Positions 55,801 through 63,041 of a DNA stretch of 64,000 nucleotides are shown here, piece by piece. The stretch comes from Amycolatopsis palatopharyngis (lineage in GTDB: Bacteria > Actinomycetota > Actinomycetes > Mycobacteriales > Pseudonocardiaceae). Each line of letters begins with the position of its first letter. The stretch's first letter is position 1. The translations under genes and the position numbers were made by a program. A model generated the notes under the pieces. That model searched no databases. It saw only the letters and a program-made list of their open reading frames with translations, and had not been told where the DNA came from. The stretch covers positions 1 to 64,000 of the forward strand of contig NZ_PQHZ01000008.1 of assembly GCF_003385185.1 (NCBI RefSeq), read 5' to 3'.

Positions 55801-56069
55801 TCACGGCGAGTTCGCTCGCCTACGAGGGTGGCTGGGCGAGCAGCAAGGGCGGGGGCCCGAAAGGCTGGCTGGAGGAGATCGCCGACCAGCCGGAGGTGCC
55901 CAGCTTCCTGCAGGGGCAGCCGGACCAGCCCTGGGGCGAGCTGCTGGAGATCGACCCCTATGCCAAAGGCACCGCACCGACGGTGATCCGCGGCCAGGAG
56001 GTGCACCCCGGCTGGTGGTCCCCCGGCCCCGGTCCCGGCCAGCCGGACGGCAACCAGCCCACCCGCTGA
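52893..56069 (+). CDS. Arabinosyltransferase (EmbA/B/C family)
   Basis: A GT-C membrane glycosyltransferase of about 1058 residues that builds cell-wall arabinan from decaprenyl-phospho-arabinose. After the first helix (about 35-55) comes a large extracytoplasmic domain, then the catalytic acidic motif TSDDGYILGMAR near 280, about a dozen helices, and a roughly 350-residue C-terminal carbohydrate-binding domain, the standard Emb layout. The start is uncertain: ATG 52893 or TTG 52884. It sits between bluB and the convergent cobIJ, with no other cell-wall gene adjacent, so it is probably a lone embC-like gene. Confidence 0.92.
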   Translation: MPPASMPTPTSRDTTPGPGNEGAGASANRNRFWRRIAVVFGLIAAACALSFPFLPITQDTARIVWPAGGDTTQVNAPLTGYWAQDLQVRMSCETIRSIDARTPGEALLFSTVPAARTEEGAGLQLRVGDGLLVASSRGEQMARQPLPADGCDVRVGSDALSTTVSVAGTPIYHEEGDVRPRVLGIYTAIDSAEDPVDGLSVSITPDTRYQSSPTAIKAAVGILGVLAIVACLIAVNRLDEGVARRAPRWAPIGWWHLTGRDIVVFLALGAWVFIGPVTSDDGYILGMARVTEDAGYLTNYHRWFGVAEAPFGWFYHVYELMTHFSTAPPWIRLPSFVLGIVSWLLISREVMPRLGKEVRTSRAAGWAAAAVFLVWWMPYNNGVRPEPVAAVGSLLAICAVERALVTRRLLPLCLGLLAAAFTLAATPTGLIAVAPFLVAGRPLFQLLRNRANRGWLTVLSPILASGLLVLIVVFADQTFATVGEATRLRSQVGPSLSWFEELARYELLFSNTADGSATRRFPVLLLLLCTGTCLVVLLRRGRIPGAALGPSRRLIGTVALFFLLMALTPTKWTHHFGAFAAVGAAMAALTALATSSSVLRSKRNRAGFTAGLLVVAALAATGPNAYWFVSGFGVPWFDKAPSIGGLGLSTILLLGAAVATVIAFIENVRAHRPGPPLPPERRGRALKLGALSLVVVCGLVAASEFASMAKAIHKQRDSYSLGAANIEHLLGSGCNLADHVMVEQDPINSMLTPLPAGSQRTVEKETGDPPGDLPDSDEGNGRSRTGFHTEAASGGDPIAEPPHGFSTSTVAMWSSFEERNTPTGTLRTDWYDLGERTAGGQLVLAIAAKSGKATTVRVEYGMPTSDGTKVVGSAMALSAGAGSGDWSDVRLNLDDAPPSATTARIVSVDSDFTEDGWVAVTAPRIPTFTTLTDKVGNKPVYMDWPTSFVYPCLTPAKTRDGISEVPEYRITASSLAYEGGWASSKGGGPKGWLEEIADQPEVPSFLQGQPDQPWGELLEIDPYAKGTAPTVIRGQEVHPGWWSPGPGPGQPDGNQPTR

Positions 56070-56076
56070 CCGGGGA

Positions 56077-56113
56077 GCGGCGAACGCGCGACACACCGCC
56101 ACGCGTTCGCCGC
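56077..56113. terminator. Bidirectional terminator between the arabinosyltransferase and cobIJ
   Basis: GCGGCGAACGCG (56077-56088) pairs with CGCGTTCGCCGC (56102-56113) in the 47-base gap between convergent genes. Confidence 0.75.
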
Positions 56114-56116
56114 CTG

Positions 56117-57670
56117 TCAGTACGTTCGCGGGGTCCAGACGACGCTGGTGCCGTCCTCCTGCTCACGGACGCGAGTGCGGGTGGAGCCGATGATCAGCAG
56201 GCAGCGCATGTCGACCTCGCTCGTATCGAACGAACCGAGCCGGACCACGCGCACCGATTCCTCGGGGCCACCGACGTCACGTGCGACCACCACGGGTGTT
56301 TCCGGCGTGCGATGGCGCAGCAACACGTCCCTCGCCGCCTCCAGCTGAGTGGTCCTGCTGCGGGAGGCCGGGTTGTAGAGGGCCACCACGAGATCGGCCG
56401 CGCCCGCGGCGTCGAGCCTGCGCTCGATGATCTCCCACGGCTTGAGCCGGTCGGACAGCGAAAGCACGCAGTAGTCGTGCCCCAGCGGCGCGCCGACCTT
56501 CGACGCGGCGGCCTGTGCCGCGGTGAGTCCGGGCAGGACCCGCACCGATACCCCGGCCCAGCGTCGCGCCCCCGGCTCGCTCTCGCCGTCCGCCTCGACC
56601 TGCTCCAGCACGGCCGATGCCATCGCGAACACTCCGGGGTCACCGGAGGACACCACGGCCACCTTCGCGCCTCGCGCCGCGAGGTCGAGCGCCTCGGCGG
56701 CCCGCTCCGCCTCGACACGATTGCCCGAGGCATGCCTGCGCTGCCCGGCCCGCTGCGGCACCTTCGCCAGGTACGGGCCGTAGCCCACCAGATGCTCCGC
56801 GGCGGCCAGCGCCTGCTCCGCCTCCGGGGTCAGCCACTGCGGGCCCGCGGGACCGAGCCCGACGACGACCACCTCACCGGCCGGGTCTTGCGAGCCCGCG
56901 GCGTCGGCCGTGGCTTCGGCAGTGCCCGAGGTCCGTGCGGCATACGCCGGGCTCGGTACGACTGCCAGCGAGAAGTAGGGCACCGACTCCGGGTCGACGT
57001 CGGCGAAGGGCTCCACCCGCTGTGCGCCCCAGGTCGCCCGCTCCACGTAGAAGGCTTCGTCGAGCTTGCCTGACTCGGCCAGCGCCTCGCGCACGGAGCC
57101 GAAGGTGCGGCCGAGCTTCAGTACGGCCGCCGCCTCGGTGTCGGCCAGCCGACGCGCCAGTTCCGGCGCGGGCAGGGTGCCGGGCAGCAGGGTGAGCACC
57201 TCGTCGCGCTGCACCAACGGCCTGCCCAGCACGGCCGATGCGGCACTCACCGACGTCACACCGGGGATCACCTGCGCGGTATAGCGGTCGGCGAGGCGTT
57301 CGTGCATGTACATATAGGACCCATAGAAGAACGGATCGCCCTCACAGAGCAGGACCACGTCCCGCCCCGCGTCCAGGTGCTCGGCGAGCCGCTTGGCGCT
57401 GAGCTCGTAGAAGTCGGCGATCGCGCCCTCGTACCCACCGGGATGATCGGTGGTCTCGGTGGTCACCGGGTAGACCAGTGCCTCCTCCAGCTGGCCTTCG
57501 CGCAGATACGGCTCCGCGACCGAACGCGCGATGCTGCGACGGTGCCGCGCACTGTGGTAGGCGATGACGTCGGCCTCGCCGATCACCCGGGCAGCCTTCA
57601 CGGTCATCAGTTCCGGGTCACCGGGGCCGAGGCCCACACCCCATAGCGTGCCGGTCTTCGGGGCGGTCAT
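56117..57670 (-). CDS. cobIJ: Fused precorrin-2 C20- and precorrin-3B C17-methyltransferase (CobIJ)
   Basis: A 517-residue fusion. Residues 1 to about 235 are the CobI methylase (GVGLGPGDPELMTVKA, CEGDPFFYGSYMYMHERL); after an Ala/Asp-rich linker, residues about 265-517 are CobJ (VVGLGPAGPQWLTPEA, SSGDPGVFAMA, LSDRLKPWEIIERRL). The fusion is typical of actinobacteria. The ATG at 57670 shares a base with the cobH stop. A GTG at 57673 is an alternative. Confidence 0.95.
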   Translation of the reverse strand: MTAPKTGTLWGVGLGPGDPELMTVKAARVIGEADVIAYHSARHRRSIARSVAEPYLREGQLEEALVYPVTTETTDHPGGYEGAIADFYELSAKRLAEHLDAGRDVVLLCEGDPFFYGSYMYMHERLADRYTAQVIPGVTSVSAASAVLGRPLVQRDEVLTLLPGTLPAPELARRLADTEAAAVLKLGRTFGSVREALAESGKLDEAFYVERATWGAQRVEPFADVDPESVPYFSLAVVPSPAYAARTSGTAEATADAAGSQDPAGEVVVVGLGPAGPQWLTPEAEQALAAAEHLVGYGPYLAKVPQRAGQRRHASGNRVEAERAAEALDLAARGAKVAVVSSGDPGVFAMASAVLEQVEADGESEPGARRWAGVSVRVLPGLTAAQAAASKVGAPLGHDYCVLSLSDRLKPWEIIERRLDAAGAADLVVALYNPASRSRTTQLEAARDVLLRHRTPETPVVVARDVGGPEESVRVVRLGSFDTSEVDMRCLLIIGSTRTRVREQEDGTSVVWTPRTY

Positions 57671-58293
57671 CACTCCTCCTCCGTGGCGATGGCGTTGATG
57701 GCGGCGACGGCCATGGCGCTGCCGCCGCGGCGACCGCTTACGGTCAGGTAGGGCGCGGGGGCGCGGGCAACCAGTTCGTCCTTCGACTCGGCAGCGCCGA
57801 CGAAGCCGACGGGCACGCCGACGATCGCGGCGGGCGCGCCGACACCTTCGTCCAGCAGCTCCAGCAGCCGGAACAGGGCGGTGGGGGCGTTACCGATCGC
57901 GACGACGGAACCGGGCAGCTTCTCGCGCCACAGCTCCAGTGCGGCGGCGGAGCGCGTGGTCCCCATCCGCTCGGCCAGTCCGGGCACACTCTGGTCGGAC
58001 AGCGTGCAGAGCACCTCGTTGGCCGCGGGCAGTCGCTTGCGGGTGACCCCGCTGGCGATCATGTTCGCATCGCAGAGCACGGGCGCGCCGGCGCGCAGTG
58101 CCTCGCGACCCGCCTCGACGAACTCCAGTGAGTACCGCAGGTCCTCGACCAGGTCGACCATCCCGCAGGTGTGGATCATCCGCACCGCGACCGGTTCGAG
58201 GTCCGCGGGCAGGATAGCCAGATCGGCCTCGTCCCTGATGGTGGCGAACGAGTGCCGGTAGATCTCCGCACCGTCACGGATATAGTCGATCAC
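57670..58293 (-). CDS. cobH: Precorrin-8X methylmutase
   Basis: A 207-residue CobH that moves the C11 methyl to C12, giving hydrogenobyrinic acid. The catalytic His is in MIHTCGMVDLVEDLRYS; CDANMIASGVTR and VGVPVGFVGAAESK complete the active site. The GTG at 58293 overlaps the cobG stop as GTGA. Confidence 0.95.
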   Translation of the reverse strand: MIDYIRDGAEIYRHSFATIRDEADLAILPADLEPVAVRMIHTCGMVDLVEDLRYSLEFVEAGREALRAGAPVLCDANMIASGVTRKRLPAANEVLCTLSDQSVPGLAERMGTTRSAAALELWREKLPGSVVAIGNAPTALFRLLELLDEGVGAPAAIVGVPVGFVGAAESKDELVARAPAPYLTVSGRRGGSAMAVAAINAIATEEE

Positions 58294-59501
58294 GCGTTGT
58301 CTTCCCTTCCCGCAGGCGAACTCGCCAGCGAATTAACGAGCCTGCCAAGTGGCACCCAGGCGTCGTCCACCCGGTAGCCGTTGTCCTCGGCAAGCAGGTC
58401 GCGGTGCGCTTCCCGTGGCCTGCCACACCGCCGTTCACAGCCGGAGAAATGCGCCCTGGTCCCAGATGGCAGCGCCGTGCTTACACGAACAGCATCCGCA
58501 CGAACGTCGGCCCGGGACTTGGCACAGCCGGGCTGCCCCGCACACGCGCTGATCCCGGCCCGGGGATCGGCGGCGTCGGTGACGAGGCCTGCCCGGGCGA
58601 GTTCGGTCAGCGCCGCGCCGGGAACACCGGGAAGCAGGATCGTGCGCCACGGTGTCACGACGACCTCGCCGGCCAGCGCGGCCATCAGTCGCAGCGCATC
58701 AGCGTCCAGTTGGCCGAGCACGGGAGCGACGCAGGCCAGCGTCCTGCCGTCGTCCGTTCGCTGCTCGCCGACAACCACGTGCTCGCCCGCCCGCATGGGC
58801 TCCGGTGGGAGTCGGCGGCCGAACGCCGCCAGCACGGTGGTCATCGCCTCGACGGCATCGGGCAGTTCACGGACGCGCCAGGCGGCCCCTTCGCCGGAAC
58901 CCCTGAGCCGGAGGAACGTCGCGGAGGCGGTGACCAGTGCCTCGACTGCGCGCTCCCGGGGAATCCGCAACCCGCTGTCGGTACCGGCGAAGAGAAGCGC
59001 ACCGGTCCTCGCGTCCACCGCCCGCCAGCACACGTCGGGGTCCTCGCCGGAAACGTCACCGCGCCCGTCGTCGAGGGCGAAGAGGAACCGGCCGGGCAGT
59101 GCGGCCAACTCGGGGCGGGCACAGACAGCCCGGTCCAGCTGGCGAACCAGTGCCCGGACATCGAGCAGCCCACCGCTCAGGCCGCTGGCAGGCGAGGCGA
59201 GGAAGTTGCGCACCCGCTCGTGTTCCGGGGCGGGCAGGAGACCGGCGCGAACCAGCCTGGGCACCAGTCCCGACTCGGTCCTGTTCAGCCCCCTGAGCTG
59301 CAGATTAGCTCGCGAAGTGAGGTGCACGAAGCCGTCGCCGAGATCCTCGGCGCAGTCCGCGAGGACGCGCAGTTGCCGCGCGCTCACCACACCACCGGGG
59401 AGGCGGACGCGCGCAAGTGCACCGTCAGCCGCGTCGTGTGTGGCGAAAACACCGGGACACGCGTCGGCGTGGGAGCGCTCGGCGGTCGGCATGCGGATCA
59501 C
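58290..59501 (-). CDS. cobG: Precorrin-3B synthase (aerobic ring-contraction oxygenase)
   Basis: A 403-residue protein of the sulfite/nitrite reductase family. The 4Fe-4S/haem cysteines are spaced C-X5-C (SACAGQPGC) and C-X3-C (SGCERRC) near the C-terminus. CobG uses oxygen to make precorrin-3B, the defining aerobic step. Possible starts are GTG 59501 and ATG 59492; neither has a clear Shine-Dalgarno. It is first in the cobG-cobH-cobIJ operon. Confidence 0.92.
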   Translation of the reverse strand: MIRMPTAERSHADACPGVFATHDAADGALARVRLPGGVVSARQLRVLADCAEDLGDGFVHLTSRANLQLRGLNRTESGLVPRLVRAGLLPAPEHERVRNFLASPASGLSGGLLDVRALVRQLDRAVCARPELAALPGRFLFALDDGRGDVSGEDPDVCWRAVDARTGALLFAGTDSGLRIPRERAVEALVTASATFLRLRGSGEGAAWRVRELPDAVEAMTTVLAAFGRRLPPEPMRAGEHVVVGEQRTDDGRTLACVAPVLGQLDADALRLMAALAGEVVVTPWRTILLPGVPGAALTELARAGLVTDAADPRAGISACAGQPGCAKSRADVRADAVRVSTALPSGTRAHFSGCERRCGRPREAHRDLLAEDNGYRVDDAWVPLGRLVNSLASSPAGREDNA

Positions 59502-59539
59502 TGTAGATGGCGGCTCCGACCCCTCAATTGAACCCGTGC

Positions 59540-60478
59540 TCAGGAGCCGGCGAGGCCAGCCTCGGCCAGCGCTGCCAACACCCGCTCACGCGCCGCGCGG
59601 TCCTCCCGGATCGACCTGCTGAGTTCCAGGTGCACGAACACCGCGCCATGCTCGGCCGCGGCCTTTCCCTGGACGTTGGTTCTGCCTTCCAGTCCAGTGC
59701 AGTGTCCCTCCCAGGCCCGGCAGATCACCCAGTCGTCATGGTCGAGTCGCGCAGCCAACCGCCGCACACTCCCGCCTGCTCGGGTCGCACCGGCGGATAC
59801 CACGATGTCGACACCCGGCAGGGATCTGTCATCGAATCCGTGGAGCTGAACCTGGCCAAGTCCACGACCGGAAAACGCAGCGGAGAAGGCGTGGAACAGC
59901 GAATTCTGTTGGTGCGCCACGTCGGCCTCGGCGTCGGCGGCCCGTCTATGCGCCCCCGCGATCAGCATTATCGATCCGGGGATCCGCCGGAACAGGTCTA
60001 CGCCCAGTTCCTCGGTGCGCAGGTCCGACCTCGGATGCGGCACTCCAACGACCAGCGCAGGCGGAGCAGAACGGTCGATCACGAACATTCCCCATGAACG
60101 AGCTGAACCGGAACTTGCGTTCGCGTGTTCGTCCGTGACAACCGTGAAGGGTCGTCCGGTCGCCGAGTCGACGTCATCCCGCACAGTGAAGCCGAGCGAA
60201 CTCAGGCCTGCTTCTCCGACACCACCAGCTGACTGTCGGTCCTCGACCAGGGCGATGAGCGCGCGGACCCCAATTCGCCGCTGCTGCGCGCTGGGCGGCT
60301 GGTACTCCTGATCACGACTCAAACCGCCCACGAAGTCCCCGACCAGGTCGGAGAGGCCACCCGGCGGAGCGTCCTGTCGTTCCAGGACCCCGTCACGGCC
60401 AAGTGTGGTCAGCAGCACTCCCGTGATTGCCAGGGCGGCGCCCGTCGCGATCAGGATCCTGCCGGAGCGATGAAGCAC
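59540..60478 (-). CDS. Membrane-anchored putative zinc amidohydrolase
   Basis: A 312-residue protein with one N-terminal membrane anchor (ILIATGAALAITGVLLTTL, about 8-26) and an extracytoplasmic domain. VPHPRSDLRTEELG and the later FVHLELSRSIRED give a His/Glu arrangement that resembles zinc hydrolases of the N-formylglutamate amidohydrolase / polyglutamate hydrolase kind; a GAHR motif and LHGFDD lie between. The family call is tentative. The frame is open to 60547, but the GTG at 60478 puts the anchor at the N-terminus. Divergent from the sensor gene next to pgsB. Confidence 0.5.
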   Translation of the reverse strand: MLHRSGRILIATGAALAITGVLLTTLGRDGVLERQDAPPGGLSDLVGDFVGGLSRDQEYQPPSAQQRRIGVRALIALVEDRQSAGGVGEAGLSSLGFTVRDDVDSATGRPFTVVTDEHANASSGSARSWGMFVIDRSAPPALVVGVPHPRSDLRTEELGVDLFRRIPGSIMLIAGAHRRAADAEADVAHQQNSLFHAFSAAFSGRGLGQVQLHGFDDRSLPGVDIVVSAGATRAGGSVRRLAARLDHDDWVICRAWEGHCTGLEGRTNVQGKAAAEHGAVFVHLELSRSIREDRAARERVLAALAEAGLAGS

Positions 60479-60622
60479 GCCCGGAAGATTAGTACGACCA
60501 ACCGGGCCGCTACTCTGCAACCTCGGAACCATCCGATCGGGGGACAAGACGGTCAGCCAAGTGCGGTTCGGCTTGCCAGTTGACGACTATCTGTCACATG
60601 TAATGCGGATAAGGTCGGGGCG

Positions 60623-60658
60623 AACCCCCGAACCGGTGAACGAAAGGATCCGGGGGTT
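60623..60658 (+). promoter_or_regulatory. Hairpin enclosing the ribosome binding site
   Basis: AACCCCCG (60623-60630) pairs with CGGGGGTT (60651-60658). The 20-base loop contains the Shine-Dalgarno-like AAAGGA, and the GTG start at 60659 follows the stem directly, so the structure could control translation. Confidence 0.55.
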
Positions 60659-63040
60659 GTGGACCAGGGAACGGCCGATCGCGCCCGGAAGCAATCAAGA
60701 GCCACCGGGCAACAGCTCACTGAAGCGGCCTTTCCCTCGCGGCTGTCGGGAGGCTCAACCGCAACGTTTGTCCTGCTCCTGCTGATCGCCTCGTTCTGCG
60801 CGACTTACCTGATCAACGGTCCACGAGAACTGTTCGGGAACGCGGAGTCCGCACTGGTGGACCCGCATATCGCTGCCGAACAGCTGCGGGCGACAGAGTC
60901 ACTCGCCGCATCGGTAGCCATCTCCGCGACCGATGCGGCAAGGGATCTGCGGGTTGCCACGGAGTCGGGTGTGCTTGCCACGGAGAACACAGAGCGGCTG
61001 CTGGCCACCCTGAGCGAGACATACCCACACTGGCGCGGACTCGCCGTACTCGACTCGGCAACCGGGGCACTGCTGGCCGCTCGAGGGGAAACGATTCCCG
61101 CGGAGGGCCTGCGCGACCTGCAGGTCGACAACGTCACGGTGCAGCCCGTCGTCCGCTCTGGTGGCAGCACGATCGTGCTGACCACGACCCCCCTGGCCGG
61201 ATCAAACGCCGGAAAGCTGCTCGTCAGTTCGGTCGGACTGCGAGACCCGGCTCCGCAGCTGGACGACGGAGTCAACCAACAGATTCGCCTGATCACCGCC
61301 GCCGGGACGACGGTGGTACCGGTGGGCGCGAACCGCGCGACCGGACAGGACACCGGACCCACGGCGCCCGTCGACCTGCTCGAACGTGCGACCGTCGCTG
61401 CCGCGGCCGGCCAGAGCGGCGTGCTGACTGGGGAGCGCATCACATCCAACGACGCGACGGACAACGCGAGGGTTCCGGTCGTGTCCTACGCCCCGGTCGT
61501 GCACGACAACGCCGCGGGCATGCTGGGGCTTTCGGTGGTATCGGTGGCCGACATCCCAATACGCGCCGGACCGACCACCTGGCCCGGACTCGTCCCCGCA
61601 GTGTCCCTGATTGTCCTCGCCACGATCTGCCTGCTGCTACTGCGCCGCGGCCTCGAATCCCCGATCCTGCGCCTACGCACCGACGCCATCACCATCGCGG
61701 CAGGGAACCTTCGCCACCCGATCCGCCAGTCACGCAGTGCGGAGGTCCGGCGGATCACTGCCGCTATGGAACGCTGCCGGTTACGGCTTCGTGGCTCTGA
61801 TCGCCGACCAGCGAAGCGCGTGCCACGTCGTGCCATCCGCGCGAATGCCGTGCTAGTCGTGCTCCTGTGCGCGCTCCTCTCCTGGTCGGCGACGGTCGCC
61901 GCGACCATCGGCACCAGGCAGGCAGACCCATCCGTCTCGATAATCAGCGAGCACGACTTGCGGGTAAGCAGGGCGGCCGAAACGGTCCGTAGGGGCATGT
62001 CCGAGGGCCTGTCCGATCTCCGCGCCGCAGCCCGACTCGGCACCGATCCGGACCGGTTGCAATCGATGATCACCGAGTTGAGCAGACCCGGTAGCCGCTT
62101 TCGCAGCGTGTACCTCGCCGACTCCTCGGGCGCAGTGCTGCAACATGCCGGCCGGGACCCGCTACGCGCACCGGAGAACATTCCCGCAGGCGACGGCCTG
62201 CGCCAGCACAACACCAGCGGCAGGGTCCCCATCGTGGTGGCGCATGCCGAACTCACGGAGGCAGGCCAGTTCCTGGTCGGCGAGTACGACGTCACCCGCA
62301 TCGCCGCGCTGATGCGAATCGAGTCAGGGCGGACCCGGTTGGTGGACGACGGAGGTAGAACAATCGCCGACACCGAGGGGTTCCTCGCCTTCGAGCAGCT
62401 TCCCGACGGCCCGTTGCGCAACAGTGCCGAGTCGGCGATTTCCGGTGAACCGGCCCGCACCGCGACCGAGACGGCGCTGATCGCTGCCCTGCCGGTGGCG
62501 ACCGACGGCAGTGTTGCCGATCTGGGCTGGGCCTTGATCGCTGAACAGCCGCTTGGCTCACTGCTGGCCGCAGAGAACCGAGTCAGCGACGGCGCACTTG
62601 TCGCGAGCCTGCTCACTGCGGTTGTCGCGCTGATGATGTTCGGCTGGCATCACCTCATGCTCGTGCGGCCACTGCGCCGGGTTGCCGAATCCGTCGAAGC
62701 ACTGGCCGCCGGCGACACCAGGACGGTGATCTACCCGCAGCGGCACGACGCCATCGGCACCATCGCTTGTTGCGTGGAAGTCTGCAGGCAAGCGATGCAG
62801 GAGGGTCTCGGCAAGCTCGGCTCCTCCCGCAGGCCGACCGGAGCCGCGACAGATCCGACACGCTTGTTGCGCTCACTGTCCGAGGTGGACGGTGGAAGTG
62901 ATGTCCAGCTCGGCGATCCGGCACGGGGGGCGGCTGAACGGGCAGCGACGAGGCGACCGGAGTACCGACGAGGCGGCGCCGCGCGCAAGCCACCCGTGAG
63001 GCGAGGCCCCGTACGTGCCGGTCAACGAAACGAGCGCTGA
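60659..63040 (+). CDS. Tandem membrane sensor-like protein with two HAMP domains and no output domain
   Basis: A 793-residue protein built as two copies of helix - extracytoplasmic sensor domain - helix - HAMP. Helices lie near 35-52, 306-328, 396-418 and 645-668. The sensor domains (about 55-300 and 420-640) look Cache-like. HAMP regions follow at about 329-378 and 669-715. The roughly 80-residue tail is basic and disordered, and there is no kinase, cyclase or methyl-accepting domain. The GTG at 60659 is chosen. It ends one base before the pgsB-like gene and is surely cotranscribed with it. Confidence 0.75.
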   Translation: MDQGTADRARKQSRATGQQLTEAAFPSRLSGGSTATFVLLLLIASFCATYLINGPRELFGNAESALVDPHIAAEQLRATESLAASVAISATDAARDLRVATESGVLATENTERLLATLSETYPHWRGLAVLDSATGALLAARGETIPAEGLRDLQVDNVTVQPVVRSGGSTIVLTTTPLAGSNAGKLLVSSVGLRDPAPQLDDGVNQQIRLITAAGTTVVPVGANRATGQDTGPTAPVDLLERATVAAAAGQSGVLTGERITSNDATDNARVPVVSYAPVVHDNAAGMLGLSVVSVADIPIRAGPTTWPGLVPAVSLIVLATICLLLLRRGLESPILRLRTDAITIAAGNLRHPIRQSRSAEVRRITAAMERCRLRLRGSDRRPAKRVPRRAIRANAVLVVLLCALLSWSATVAATIGTRQADPSVSIISEHDLRVSRAAETVRRGMSEGLSDLRAAARLGTDPDRLQSMITELSRPGSRFRSVYLADSSGAVLQHAGRDPLRAPENIPAGDGLRQHNTSGRVPIVVAHAELTEAGQFLVGEYDVTRIAALMRIESGRTRLVDDGGRTIADTEGFLAFEQLPDGPLRNSAESAISGEPARTATETALIAALPVATDGSVADLGWALIAEQPLGSLLAAENRVSDGALVASLLTAVVALMMFGWHHLMLVRPLRRVAESVEALAAGDTRTVIYPQRHDAIGTIACCVEVCRQAMQEGLGKLGSSRRPTGAATDPTRLLRSLSEVDGGSDVQLGDPARGAAERAATRRPEYRRGGAARKPPVRRGPVRAGQRNER

Positions 63041-63041
63041 C

